NCBI RefSeq assembly: GCF_019175385.1
Contig: NC_083339.1
Location: 84,308,120-84,372,119, forward strand
Reading direction: 5' to 3'
DNA length: 64,000 bases
DNA from: Lycium barbarum
Lineage: Eukaryota; Streptophyta; Magnoliopsida; Solanales; Solanaceae
Position 1 is the first letter of the stretch, and every line of letters starts with the position of its first letter. This document shows positions 21,378-33,247 of the stretch, piece after piece. The position numbers and the translations under genes were made by a program. The notes beneath the pieces are model-generated. The model did no database searches. It was not told the origin of the DNA and saw only the letters and a program-made list of their open reading frames with translations.

Positions 21378-22887
21378 AGAGCACATTAGACTTGAAAGGA
21401 TTTATAATGTTGTCAAGCTCCAGAAGAAGAAATTTATTAGCTCGATGCCAAAGCTCAAGGCATATTGGCATATCAAGAAGGTATCAGAAAGAAGCAGAAA
21501 CAAATTGAAAATAAGCATGCCATGAGGCCGGTATAGGAAGAAAGTATGGAAAACAACTCAAGATAACGCTTTACGCCGACATGAGCTACGACATTTCTAG
21601 ACCATTGAATCCCTCATATCGGGAAAAATTGCACCGTACCTGAGTATGCAGCGACATGTCCTAAAGGGTAATAAAAAGAGTAAGAAAGGTCTCAAAGCTA
21701 AATTCACAAAGGATGATGGAGAGGACGATGAACCCAAAGGACACTTGGGATGACAACAAAAGGAAATTTTAGCATCAGAAGGGATGAAAATTGTAGCAAA
21801 AGGAACAGCGATTGGTAGTTTGGAAATTTTCGAAGAAAGGAAGAACGCTGCTCTTCTGAATGAAAAGAGACCCATACCACCGGATATTAGAAAACATTTC
21901 ACGAATCACTGATTATACTGAAAATGAGAGCATATACTATGAAATTATATGAACCATCAACGTGATGTTATGCCCAACTACAATTGCAAGAAGGCCACAC
22001 CGAAAAGCCAACAAAGAATAACTACTGACGAAGTGATCACCGGTACAAGGAAATAAAAGATAAATATACTTACGTTGCAATAGAGTCGTGATGGAGTAAG
22101 AATTGCCGTAGTCCTATACTTCTGGCTTTGTATCGCGAGATTTGAGGGAAGGAAACTAAAGAAAAAGTTGTGGCAGGAGCTCAAAGATGTTGTGAGCTAT
22201 GAAATTAGTTTGAACTCGGGTTATAGATTGTCCCAAGCGATATGTATCGGAAACAAAAATGGTGTGGGAGCATTATGTATATATGTATTTTGGATATTGA
22301 TTTAACTAGTCTTGGAAAGGAATTGGGGAGAATAGCTTAAGCAACATAACCATTATGCTCACTAGCGACAAAGTAATATTGGATAAACATTTGGAATGTA
22401 AGGGTAAGAGAGATTGTGACAAGGATGTAAAGGATTAAAGAGCCTGACTAATGAACTAAAATGAGTCAGTACAGTGTATATCTAAGATCAACGGGTACAA
22501 AAAAGATAGCTCGAGATGGCACAAAAGGAGTAAACACAAAGAGGGCGCCGTATTTGAGAAAGCTACCCACTATCAGGAAACAAGGAGTGAGAAAAAGGGA
22601 GTACTCGCAAAACAACGAGTAGTTATGGCATTGAAAGGCAAAACTACGATAATGGAAAAAGAACGAGAGCGGGATATTAGTTAATTTTCGATTATGTGCA
22701 TGAGCACAAAAAAGAGAAAGAAGTCGACTGAGTGCAATAAAAGAGTTAAAGAAGAACGAGAAGAGACTGACCCAATTTATAGTCTAAGCACATGGTAATC
22801 AGACTCTAAGGGGAGGACAACCGTTCTGGGGAATCAAAGATGATGTCGTGGGTTTACAAACTACGACATCCGAGGACGAATGTTTTT

Positions 22888-22900
22888 AAGGGGGAAAGGA
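22888..22900 (+). other. Polypurine tract next to LTR H
   Basis: AAGGGGGAAAGGA directly precedes the LTR start, with CCGAGGACGAATGTTTTT just upstream (22870-22887). Confidence 0.75.
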
Positions 22901-25453
22901 TATTACACCCCCAAAATTTTGCGCTACCAAGACTGTAGACGGCTTAGTATGAGCTTAAAGAAGAGTAAAGTCATACAAGGATTAAGGATGAAGATTATAT
23001 TATATGAGTAGTATATGGGAAGTTGAGCTAGTCTTAAGAAAGACCCTTAAGCCAAATATGGACATAAGCCCTCCAAAAGGATAATTTAAGGAGATGTTTT
23101 CGGACGGTCTGACTTGGAGAGGCCAAAACGCCGTTATAAGTTTGGAGTTTGGAAACTCACCAAAAATTAAAGTTGAAAGTAATTGAAATAGATTTCCAAC
23201 CATAGGCAGTGGGCCCTCATACGATATCGGGATCAAAAGTTATGGGCATTTTATGAAAGGCTGTCAGGGCATGAAGTTAACCCTACGTGAACGCGCCAGG
23301 AGATGGCATGAACACGCAGGGCAAGACCCTGTAACTCAGCGCGAATGCGCCACGTGGTTGCGTGATCGCGCTGAGCAAATTTTAAGTAGGACCAGTCAGA
23401 ACTTGGACCGTTATATAAAGGGGTTACCCTCTTATTTCTTCAGCCCAAAACCCTTAAACTCTCTCTAATATTCTGCAAAATTCCCCCAAATACCCAACAA
23501 CAAATTTTAAGCTTAAACCAGGTATAATTCTCGAATTTCGATCCATATAGCGTATAGTTACGATTATAAAATTGTATAGCGTCGCGTTTCGGCTTAAGGT
23601 CAAGATGGAGGAGTGAAGATGTAGCATTATTATTGGGAGAAAGGTATGAACCTCTTATTATTAATGCTAATCTTAGTTTATTTACGGAGATAGGACTGTT
23701 AAATAGTTATAAAATGAATTTTGTTTGTGAAAATATGGGATAAACACTATATGGAATGTTTGTGGAGTATTTTGATATTGAAGATATTATGGGTGGTGTT
23801 GGTATTTTTGTTGTTGTTGTTGGTTGTTGAATTATAATTTTTGGCTAGGCATATAAACAGAGGAGATGCTGCCAAAATTTCGGCAGATTCTAGAAAGATT
23901 TATTTGAAGGCTTAGGATAAGTATATAACAATGGGCCTAATCATCGTATGAATGGTCTTATATGTAGACCTGCGGGCTCGGACGGATAAACGTAGGTAGT
24001 TTAAGGGTGAACAGGTATGTTAAGGCTCGTCCCTTTCTTTCAGAGGCATGATTCCTATGTATGACTCCACATATATTTCCATCCCCTTCTTACCTCCAAA
24101 AGTTAGACGTTCATGATTCTTAATAAGATTCTTATGCTACTAAAGAAGAGATGTTTTCTATGATGATTATGATGACGATGGTGATCTCATGTTTAAAGGT
24201 TCCAAGCTTATGGTTTCAATGTGAATATGAATATGAGAATGTTGAGCTATTTCTTGATTCTTAATTTTAGTCATTGATGATGACTCTTTTACTAAAGGTT
24301 CCAAAGTGTATAAACTGACGCTTTATGAGAACTATGATCTTATTCTATGTTTTCCCTTGATGTTATTCTTCGTTGATAGTCTCACATCATAATGCTAGTT
24401 CCCTCAAGGTGAGACATGACGGTCTTGATTATTCCATAACACAATCGGAGGTTAGCGACCTTAAGTCACTCCGATAGAGTTATAGCTTTTGTTTGGGCTC
24501 TTATGCATGCTTATGTGATGAAGATTATGCCGCGCCTATACGGCCGGGCAGCACCACTACGGTGTACGTACTGGGCGGCTTATGGATGATTACACCACGC
24601 CTATACGGCCAGGCAGCACCACTACGGTGGGCATAGTGGGCGGCCTATAGATAATGATAATAACACCGTGTCCATATGGCACGGGCAACACCACTAGTGG
24701 GTGGAGTAAGATGATTACCCCGGACGCGAGCTAATGATGTTATTTGATTCAGACAATTATGTGTGTATGTATGGTATGTTTTAAAGGTAAAAGTGAGCAT
24801 GCATGATTCTAGCTCAAGATGCACTCAGATGCACAGGTTACTCTTTTATCTCATGATATGCTCTATATTTTCGTCATGTTATTATTCATGCTCTGTATCC
24901 CTTACTATGTTATTATTCATACCTTACATACTCAGTACATTATTCGTACTAACGTCCTTTCTTCTGGACGCTGCGTTCATGCCCGCAGGATCAGGTAGCT
25001 AGCCGAGTGAGCCAGACCAGCAGGATCTCTCGTCTGTCTCAGCCAGCAAGCTCCATTTAGACCGGAGCGACCGCCCTTTTGGTATGCTCTTTTTGATATA
25101 CGGGTATGACAGGGCGTTGTCCTGTATTTTCTACAGTCTATATTCTATAGAGGTATGTAGACAGTAATATGTAGCCGTGATGTTATGCAGCCTTGTCGGC
25201 GCTTGTTTTGTTGTACAGTATATGTAGCGGCGTAACCGGCTTGCACTGCTACTCTCAGTATTTATGTTTATATGTATGCATTGCCAGGAGATCTCGAGAC
25301 GGTATTTCTTTTGTCAATTGTTCAAGAGATAGTATAGCTCAGTTATAGATCATGTATGGCCCAGGTTAATCAGTGAGAAATAAATACAAGCATAGGAGTG
25401 CTTGGCCAGTAGTGGTCGGGCACTCGTCACGGCTCATCGATTTGGGTCGTGAC
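22901..25453 (+). mobile_element. 3' LTR H of a plus-strand element
   Basis: About 2.55 kb starting TATTACACCCCC (TG mutated to TA) after a polypurine tract and ending ..ATTTGGGTCGTGAC at 25453. Order: U3 block (about 23185-23245), GC-rich cassette (23275-23385), TATA TATATAAA (23412-23419), GCTGCC motif (about 23860-23886), donor-like ACAG|GTATGTTAAGG (24011-24023), tandem cassette (about 24530-24700), CTCAGTAC block (24922-24988) ending GCAG|GATCAGG, and GC-rich terminus. The final CA is absent because a different LTR fragment begins at 25454. Confidence 0.8.
23412..23419 (+). promoter_or_regulatory. TATA box of LTR H
   Basis: TATATAAA in the context CCGTTATATAAAGGGG, directly downstream of the GC-rich cassette. 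Confidence 0.6.
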
Positions 25454-25803
25454 TTATATATTATGATATTGATGGCCACAGTGGTTTGACGCGTTATATA
25501 CGCATATATATAGTACGGCAGTGCTATAGACACATCCCGGATAAGGTGGATATTATTAGGATGATGATGATGCCCACAGAGGCTTGACGACGCTATAGGC
25601 GCATATAAATATTATATTATGATGCCGCTATATGCACGAATATACTGTATTCATGCATATCATGGCCCACGGTGACAATATAGAGCCAAGGTTGAGTTTC
25701 TTGTTCCTCTATTACATTGATGTCTTTTTTTATGTTGTTATCTGCCTTATATAAATGTTTTGTATGGCCTTGTCAGCCTGTGGTTTTTGAGGTACAAATG
25801 TTG
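25454..25803 (+). mobile_element. LTR fragment of family C with an internal deletion
   Basis: It matches LTR C from about 13150 to 13437 (tandem words ATGATGATGATGCCCACA, GCATATCATGGCCCAC), then jumps to the sequence at about 13698-13750 (GGCCTTGTC(G/A)GCCTGTGG). About 260 bp that in LTR C hold the CTCAGTAC block are absent. Both ends are truncated. Confidence 0.7.
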
Positions 25804-25805
25804 GT

Positions 25806-26060
25806 GAAGTATTAACACCAGATATGAGTATCTAGCATGATTCCTTCACTTTGGATGATTGAGTCATGGACCAACAAAGATTGCGGTCCCCACAGGTTGT
25901 GGATTATCATGTCATCGATCAGTCTTACGATCCTCCTATTGAGGGCCACGCATTCATCAGCAGTGTGGCTAGGTTGATTCTTATGGAATGGGCACCTTTT
26001 ATGTGTATGGATTGGAGCATAAGGATGTAGCTTCTCATAGTTGTGGCATGTCCCCCTAAC
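25806..26060 (-). pseudogene. Gag fragment of a second Tat/Ogre-type element
   Basis: The minus frame reads RGTCHNYEKLHPYAP, then KRCPFHKNQPSHTADEC and a short helix LNRRIVRLIDDMI. The Cys/His pattern around CPFH...HTADEC resembles the nucleocapsid-like region of Tat/Ogre Gag proteins. It is truncated on the left at an LTR fragment and on the right by the LTR at 26061. I take it to be continuous with the minus-strand remnants at 28888-31044 across that insertion, which is inference from order and strand. Nothing here can be a functional protein. Confidence 0.5.
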
Positions 26061-28887
26061 TGTAACGACCCGTTTGGTCGTTATAGTGCTTCTGATCGAT
26101 TCACCCCCGTTGACCCTTCCCCGAGTCCTATTAGTATGATTTTGACCTGCAGGGATGGGTGGTATGGTTCCCAAGGTGATTGGGCGAGATTTATGATGGC
26201 TTTTGTAAAATAGAGGCTAAAAGTGAAAAATATTTGACTAATAGTTGACTTTTGGGTAAACGGACCTTTTTCTAAAATCTGTCGATTCTGGGAGGTTCCG
26301 ATGGTCAATTATGACTTAGTGAGATTTTTAGTTCAGTTCCCGAGGCACTCGGGAGCATTTTGAGTTATTTGTTGGAAAGTTGGTCTTTGGCCATTGGGTG
26401 TTGACCCTGTCAAATAGATCTCCTTTGAGAATTTTGAGATCACGAGTGAGTCCGTAGTGTGTTTTTAGGTATGGTTGCATGTCTGGTTTGGATCTGGGAG
26501 GCCTCAGGTGATTGTCGATTTTTTGGGATTGAGATTGTGAAAACCAGAAGTTTTTTGGTGTCTGGTGTCTGCTGTAGCGGCACCCGATGTGCCATAGGGA
26601 ACCACCCACATCGGCAACCTGGTCCACTATGGCAAGTGATGTTTGGTTTTTCGTGGGTCGCCATAGGGGACTAGGATCCGCTGCAGCGGGTGACGGGACC
26701 AAAATCCTATTTAATTGCCTAGTTAAACCCTTCATTTCATATTCTATCATTTATTGTTCCTAAGAATCTTTGAGGCAATTTGAGGAGGTTCTTGGCTGAT
26801 TTCTCTCGTGGGTAAGTTCTCTAACCAAGAATTCATTCCTTTACCTTTCCATGCTAGAAACTCCATAGAACTTAAGAAGGACGATGGGTTTTGATGTCTA
26901 TTTCATTATTTGAATTTTAGACCTTCAAAATGAGATTTGTTGGTGGATTTGACTAATCTAAGCAAGGAATTTGATGAATTAGTGACTAATGAGATTGAAC
27001 CTTCCATTTATGTTGATGAATTGAAGGTTTGCAAGTTAGGGTTTATACCCAAATTGGGGGTTTTTAACTTGATGATGAAATTGACCTATTCTTGTGTTAA
27101 TGTAGCAATATAGGTATCGTTGTTTCTCGCTTGTAACATAGAATTAGATAATGGATAGACTATGAGTACTTGGAGGATATCTGAAAAGCTAAGGCGGAGT
27201 ATGATTGTTCGTGGCTCCCGATCAGCTACTAGGTAGGTTATGGCTTACCTTTTGATTAGACTTCAGTTAGCGAAGCATATGTAGAAGTTAGTTATTGATG
27301 GAGAAAGCATGTTAAGGCTTCGGGTATGAAGTTGGGATGGATATCATTAGGTTGGTATTGTTGATTGACTAATGTGGGCTAGTCGCCATGATTGGGCATG
27401 TTGCCCTACTGGCTATGTGTGATATTCTTTTGACCGACATACTTGCCCCTCTCCCTCTTGTTATCCCATTGTTATATGAAAGTGAATTGTTGTTATTGAG
27501 ATTTGGAATGTTGAACCGCATATTATAATATAAATCTGAGGACTTGTAGGATTGATGTGTCAAATTGAGGCTGAGGAAGTGTACGGGATGGATTCCATAC
27601 TTCATGTGTGATCGTTGCCTCTTGTTGTGTATTGGTTTGATGCCATATGTGTGATATTGGACTCATTACTTAGTTGTCATATTGTGATTATGATACGGCT
27701 GTCTCTCACTTATCTTGACATTATCATGTATAATGGAAGGGCTTGACTTGATATTGATATTGTGATATGTGTCCATATGTGGAACGATTGGGATTGATAT
27801 GATTATATTAATATTGTCATTTTGCATTGCATTTATCCTCATATAAATATTGGGTTGTGCGCCGCAACATATATATAAATATTGGATTGGGTTGCGCGTT
27901 GCAACATATATATACATATTGGATCAAGTTGCACGCCTCAACATATACATAGATATTTGGATCGGGTTCCACGCCGCAACAAGGTATATGGACCTCGCGA
28001 GACCCCATGGGTCATGACTATCAAGACATAGAGGTATTCCATCTGTAGCATGTGTGCACCATATGAGACAGTTGGCCAGTGCATTGCATTGCATCACATC
28101 GTATGTGCATTCATATTACATCCATTCATATCTCTAATTCTGGTTGTTCTATTTATTGCATTGCACAATGCATTTCAACATTGATTCCTTAGTTGATTAT
28201 TGACTTGAGTTGTCGTGTGATTGAATAATACATGTGAATTGATGGACTCGAGGATTAGATACTTTCTCCTAGGCTACAACTTGATATTAGAAATATGGTT
28301 CTCATTACCGTGAGATGACTTGTATTTTCTTAATAACCATATTTAATTGCTTACTTGCCTATTTGTTGATTTCTTTCTTTTATATATGTGAACTAATTGT
28401 TGTCGGCCTATGATGCCTATTCAGTACGTGTCATTTGTACTTATGCTACCTTGCTACACTCCTTTTCGAGATGTAGAGTTTGAGACAGGTTCCACATCCT
28501 CTCCTTGTGATTGATTTCCGAGGCCTTTGCTGACGAGTATCTAGGGTGAGCACATGGATGGATCCGCAGCCCGGATGACCCTTCATTTATTACATGTCAT
28601 ATTTTTTATTCCAAGACAATATTTCACTTATTCAGACTTGTGTATTTCATATTCAGATTTGTAGTAATGTAGTGGTGGCTCTTGTGCTGCCTTAGACCAG
28701 ATTCCTTAGGATTGTATGTATTATTTTCGCGCTTATCTACCTATCCTTATTTATATCTATGTTTATGACTTATATTTCTATTTTCTTAATTTCTTTATTG
28801 TGGTTGAATGAATAATTTTGGAAAGGGTTCGCCTACCAAGGTGGGAAATGGTAGGTTCCCGTATAACCAGTGATTTCGCTCGTGACA
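26061..28887 (+). mobile_element. Solo-type LTR R within the Tat/Ogre-type element
   Basis: About 2.83 kb from TGTAACGACCCGTTTGG to ..TTCGCTCGTGACA, with no interior and no primer site or polypurine tract. The start matches LTR fragment F (15907). It contains a GC-rich cassette (about 26572-26700, words CTGTAGCGGCACCC / CGCTGCAGCGGGTG), a tandem cassette with GCGC(C/G)GCAACATATATAT words (27836-27990) and a second TCGTGACA-type terminus. The flanking 5-mers (CTAAC / TCCTT) do not match, so a target duplication is not supported. Frames at 26081-26750 and 27369-28008 are shadows. Confidence 0.7.
27836..27990 (+). repeat. Tandem cassette of LTR R
   Basis: About four units of 35-45 bp built on TTG(G)ATCGGGTT(G/C)(C/A)(A/G)CGC and GCAACATATATATA. 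Same slot as the arrays of the other LTRs. Confidence 0.7.
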
Positions 28888-29378
28888 TCCTTAGTCTTCA
28901 TTTTCTCATAAATTTCCTTGCATCGCACATGCTTTGGTGTTACTCGGTAGGGGCACGCATGGGCTTTGAGGGAGATTTCCCACCAATTTGGTGACGGTGG
29001 ATGAGTGAATCCTTGAGGTATCTCATAACTATCGGCTTTGGCCGTAGAGGCAGCGGTGGTGGCCTCTTTGGATGGCTAGCTTTGTTCTTGCTCATAAGGC
29101 TCGGATTCATCTTCGGGATCCTCAGTCTCTTCTTTAGGTGTTTCAGATTTGACCAGAAGTGATACGTAGCTTTGTACCATTCCCGTGACTTTGTCTGAGA
29201 GGTTCTCGCTATAGTGTTCCAACTCAGTAGCCTCTTTTGGCCGTGGGCTCCCAGCCAAATCAACGATTCGGTCGGCCTCTTTGATTTTTTCTTTGACCAA
29301 ATTGGTTTTTCCTTCTAGCCTACGGATCTTCCTACAAAGCGACTCTTTATTTTCTTCTCCGCTAAATGTGTTGACCAT
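28888..29378 (-). pseudogene. Coiled-coil ORF remnant of the second Tat/Ogre-type element
   Basis: One minus frame from 29378 reads through a charged, heptad-like segment (EENKESLCRKIRRLEGKTNL, then VKEKIKEADRIVDLAG) and an acidic tail (EETEDPEDESEPYEQ). It meets a single TAG near 29078 and stays in frame on the far side to the LTR boundary at 28888. I do not recognise a domain beyond a probable coiled coil. Strand, order and position between the DUF7745-like remnant (30600-30846) and the gag fragment (25806-26060) argue that it belongs to the same element. Confidence 0.4.
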
Positions 29379-29623
29379 GGGGGTGGTGTCAGTTTGGTTT
29401 GAACGTCCATGATATCAAGTCAACCTTTTAAAGAGGTGTAAACGGTTAGGCTTTAGCTGATGGAGCCTTTTGGGTATTTAGTATTGCTTGTGTCTTTCTT
29501 TGGGGTGGTAATTGGAATATAGGATTAATTAATCATCTAAACGGAATACATGAAGCACATAAACACATAATCACACAATCAATAATTCCAATAAAATATG
29601 CTACTCGTGTTCTTAAGACCATT
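29379..29623. other. Non-coding gap within the Tat/Ogre-type element
   Basis: AT-rich, no frame and no LTR motif. It may be an intron or decayed linker of the element; nothing in it decides. Confidence 0.3.
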
Positions 29624-30046
29624 TTAAACCAAGGTCTGTCTAATCATTTTGAAACAGTATTGTGCTATTTGCATTAAACCATTGCCCCTATAAATCATGG
29701 TTTTCATTAATAATATTTTCCCCAAATGGGTTACAAAAGATGATAAAGCATAAAAATAAAATCCGCAGAAATAGCCACCAATGGCAGAGGAAGAAGCTCT
29801 GTTGGTCCTAACCTTCTTGGCCCTTCGAACGGCGGTTTGAATCCGAAGACGAGTCGATGTCAACAAAGTATCCATCAAGAATCCTTTCCTTGTGAATTTC
29901 ATAGTTGCGGTCTCGTCTATTGCTTTCTTCATTCGATCATCGAGATCCAACAAGTATTCAGGTGTGAACCCTAACTCATGTGTCAAGCTAGCTATGATGG
30001 CTTGATCATTCGATCTTCTCCAAGTATTTGTCATGCTTATCATCAT
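29624..30046 (-). pseudogene. ORF1-like remnant, charged helical segment
   Basis: A 140-residue minus frame whose first two-thirds look coding (ELGFTPEYLLDLDDRMKKAI and following, then RLRIQTAVRRAKKVR), consistent with a long helical region. It lies downstream (minus sense) of the DUF7745-like remnant and upstream of the coiled-coil frame. The end of the frame runs into non-coding sequence. The assignment to a retroelement ORF1 rests on context. Confidence 0.35.
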
Positions 30047-30599
30047 CTCACCTTTTAGTCAAATGGGCCTTGATCTCAGCCATGGAGGACTTGTCTTGAA
30101 CACAGTGATAAAGGTTGGGTCCAGGGGTGAGGGTGCCTTGAAATTGTGCCCTCAACCAATCTTTGTATTTTTTGTCACACCCAGGGTGAAACCTATCATG
30201 AGCTAAAATCTTAAGACCCCAATTTATGCGACCATTCCACTCTCAGACTATATCCCTAGCATATTTAATCTTATCCTCCTCGTATTCTATCATATACTCT
30301 ATCATGTTCCCTACTTGGGGTATTACTTAGGTTCTACCAAATTGTCTCAAGACCTTAGAAGGTGGTGAAAAGGGCGGATCCCTCGGATCTCCATAAGTGG
30401 TAAGAATGGGAATTTTCTTCTTCTAACTATAACCTGGGCATATATGATTTTAGGGAACATTCATTGATGTTGTCTTCTTTAAGCCTTGATGAAATAAAGG
30501 CCCAACCCTGTTTGGTCTGATACCCAAAATTTGGATAGTGGGATTTGAGCCTATCCTTTATATTTTAGTCGCTTAGATATTGGGGACCCTCGGATTTGT

Positions 30600-30846
30600 T
30601 CAAATGTTTGATGATCCACCACTGTAATAGCAAGTTGCGCCCTTAGAAGTACTTATAGTGGTTTCTACATAGGCTTAAGGCTCGGTACATATCAGTAAAG
30701 ATGATGGGGACCAAGTCAAAGTATTTGGTTTCTTCATTTGTGGTTATTCCATGAAAGATAGCATGGGTGATAGAAATGACTCGGGTATCTATGGCTTGGT
30801 GTCTGCCTTTGGGAAATACAATGATTCCCAAAAAGGCATATGCCAA
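30600..30846 (-). pseudogene. DUF7745-like ORF1 remnant of a Tat/Ogre-type element
   Basis: The minus frame from 30846 reads AYAFLGIIVFPKG...IDTRVI, then DLVPIIFTDMYRALSLC. After a premature stop near 30645 it continues in frame with a LLLQWWIIKHLNKSEGP phrase. I recognise this arrangement (AFLG-(I/L)-(V/L)FP, a VP-(I/M)-I-x-x-(I/M)YRAL helix, then LLLQ-W-I-HL) as the plant DUF7745-type domain found in proteins encoded by Tat/Ogre-type elements. The domain continues upstream through 31044 in decayed form and is cut there by the LTR of the next element. It is not functional. Confidence 0.55.
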
Positions 30847-31439
30847 AGACTAAAGGTTGGGTAGCTTCACAATCAGCAAAGGTTCAAAATTCTGTTGAAT
30901 ACTCCATGTATCGTCTTTTGGTTCAAAATCGGTTGTACAAATCCCTAAAGGCTACGGTCGGATAGATGATCAAATTGGCATGGGATAAGGATAGTAGTTT
31001 CAGGATTTGGTCGGGGGTAGGTTTATATGGGATTAAGAGGTTATTGTTAGACCTCGTAGTTTCGTCCGTTGAGATTCGTTAGGCGTTAGTTGTCCTAATC
31101 ACGGAAACAGGAGTTACCTAAGGATATATGAGATTACATGTTCCCATATTATGGGTTTACGGGTTTAATCCCATGAAATGAGCTATGGAAGAATTTAAGA
31201 GCAAACAAATAAAGGAATGGAGTTTGTAGGAACTTTGGTAAAACTTGGCAAACCTTTCGGACAGAATTTTTGTCTATATTGGTGGGGGAATATCTCCTAG
31301 AATATGAGGAGTTTTGGTGCGTTTATTTTGTCCAAATTGAATTTCATCGAGTCTAGTTTCCAACGCAACAAACCGCTCGTCAATGTGACGTCTGAGTAAA
31401 AAGTTATGGCCATTCTACGACAGACTATCTGAGCAGAAA

Positions 31440-31625
31440 ATTTCTGCGGACCATTTGACGGCCCACAGGAATTTTGACGCCCCGCAGAAAATTCTGCGGT
31501 CCGTCAAATTGACACAGCCCATCGTCAAATGGTCACAGTGACCCATATTTGACTGGGTAGTTCTACGGACCATTTTGACGGTCCGTAGGAATTTTGACGG
31601 CCCGTCAAAATTGGTGCAGAATTGC
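31440..31625 (+). repeat. Palindromic GTCCGTCAAA cassette
   Basis: Repeated words GACCATTTGACGG, CGCAGAAAATTCTGCG (perfect palindrome) and GGTCCGTCAAA, in both orientations, between the U3 block and the TATA. The 3' LTR has the same array at 38797-38975. Confidence 0.8.
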
Positions 31626-31647
31626 CCGACGGGATTTTAAGTTCCGC

Positions 31648-31657
31648 TTTATATAAT
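31648..31657 (+). promoter_or_regulatory. TATA box of element I 5' LTR
   Basis: TTTATATAAT in the context CCGCTTTATATAATTT, directly after the palindromic cassette. Conserved in the 3' LTR near 39005. Confidence 0.6.
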
Positions 31658-32896
31658 TTACTCCACTTCATTTGGACATTTCAACTTACCAAATCAGATC
31701 CAAAAGCTCTCTAAAAACCCTCTCTTCCACTCCCTAAATTAATCCAAGCCAAAATCCAAGAGAGATTAAATATCAATAAGCAAGAATCAAGATACCCATG
31801 TGCTAGAGGTCTTACTAGGGTTAATAAGCTCCAAGAATTCTTTGGATATTGAATCTAGGGTTTTTCTTCAAGTGGAGAATTGCTATCCAAAACCCATTCC
31901 TACACTATCAAAGGTAAGTTTTATGGTCAATTCATGTTATTTAGAGTATTGAGGGGTTGAAAGAACTGGATTATAGAAGGAAATAGAAAATGAGTTACAA
32001 ATATAAGAATAGTGACATTTTTGAGTTGTAGCTTAATATGAATCATGATTCTTCGTATGTTACTAGTATAGCTATGTTATAAATGATATCAAGAACATAG
32101 GAGAAACATTATATGGGGATGAAGGTAATGTTGTATTAGGACCATGGTTATGGATGCCCTTGAAATGGAAGTAGGAGAATTGAATAATGTATAGTTGATG
32201 AAGATTATTGAGTATGGATATTGTTATTGACGTTTGGGAGTTGATATGTAATATGAGAAAAGTTTTATAAACAAAGGAAATGCTGCCCAATTTTCTCTAG
32301 CATTAGTAAGCACGTTCATATAATCGATTAGCTAATGTTAATGCGAATTGTCTTGAAGGTAGAAATGTGAGCAATAAAGGAGAACAGTCAAGCGATGGAA
32401 TTGTTAAACAAAAGAGGTATGTAAGGAAAATCCATTCCTCCTAAGGCATAAAACTTCCTAATTTTCCATGATCTTCCTATATAATGGAAATTATGAGTCC
32501 ATGACCATACAGAGCTACTTACGAACATGATAAAGAAAGGAGATACGATACGAGTATGTTAATGATGATGATGAATTTAAGTATGAAGAATCCTAGAGTA
32601 ATATAAAATGTCCACGAAGCTAATGATCCGAAGTATAGTTCCATTGATGATTTCCCTTGTGTACACTCACCTTAAAATGCTAGTCCCTCCAAGGTGAGGT
32701 ATGACGATTATGATCACTCCATAACGTAGTCGGGGGTCCACGACCTTATGTCACCCCGACACAGCCATAGTTGCCTTCAAGCTCTAATGTATGTTTTGAT
32801 GATAAATGTATAATGATGCTAAGTTATGATATGATCATGATATGCCTATGAGATATGTAACAACGAAAATTTTATGTTGACTATATAACAATACGA

Positions 32897-33112
32897 TTCC
32901 ACTGTGCTTAGGTGGCCGGACATGTCACCGCGAAGGTGAGCTGCTTATGGTTCCACCGTGCCTAGTTGGCCGGACATGTCACCGCTAAGGCGGGCTGCTT
33001 ATGATTCCACCGTTCCCAAAAGGCCGGACATGTCACCGCTAAGGCGGGCTGCTTATGATTCCACCGCGCCTAGAAGGCCGGACATGATCACCACTAGTGG
33101 GCGGCATATGAT
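32897..33112 (+). repeat. 54-bp tandem repeat, four units
   Basis: Starts at 32897, 32951, 33005 and 33059, exactly 54 bp apart, with TTCCACCGTGCCTAGTTGGC, then CGGACATGTCACCGCTAAGG and CGGGCTGC. The copy in the 3' LTR has the same spacing. A readable peptide across it (PSWPDMSPLRRAAYDS repeats) is an artefact of a period divisible by three. Confidence 0.95.
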
Positions 33113-33188
33113 GGTTAACCGGAGCGGGTTAATGATGATGGTATATATACGATATGTTAATGTATGTGCTGTGACGGTATACGTACTA

Positions 33189-33189
33189 C

Positions 33190-33242
<53 letters not shown>
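33189..33242 (+). repeat. TA microsatellite
   Basis: About 54 bp of pure TA dinucleotide inside the 5' LTR of element I, between the tandem array and the CTCAGTAC block. Confidence 0.95.

Positions 33243-33247
<5 letters not shown>

Larger units (their letters stand above)
18920..22887. mobile_element. Non-coding, purine-rich retrotransposon interior
   Basis: Between two outward-facing 3' LTRs (G minus, H plus) lie about 4 kb with no recognisable gag or pol. The first 40 bp match the pre-tract sequence of the young element at 49350-49390, so they belong to G. The last 20 bp (CCGAGGACGAATGTTTTT) belong to H. The rest is rich in AAG/GGA words on the plus strand, giving artefactual Ser/Leu/Phe-rich frames on the minus strand (for example 20478-20942). 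The boundary between the two interiors is not visible. It could be the interior of a large non-autonomous derivative or very decayed pol; I cannot tell. Confidence 0.45.

Noticed and set aside
26061..28887. Target-site duplication for LTR R
   Set aside because: Flanking 5-mers CTAAC and TCCTT do not match; I do not claim a duplication.
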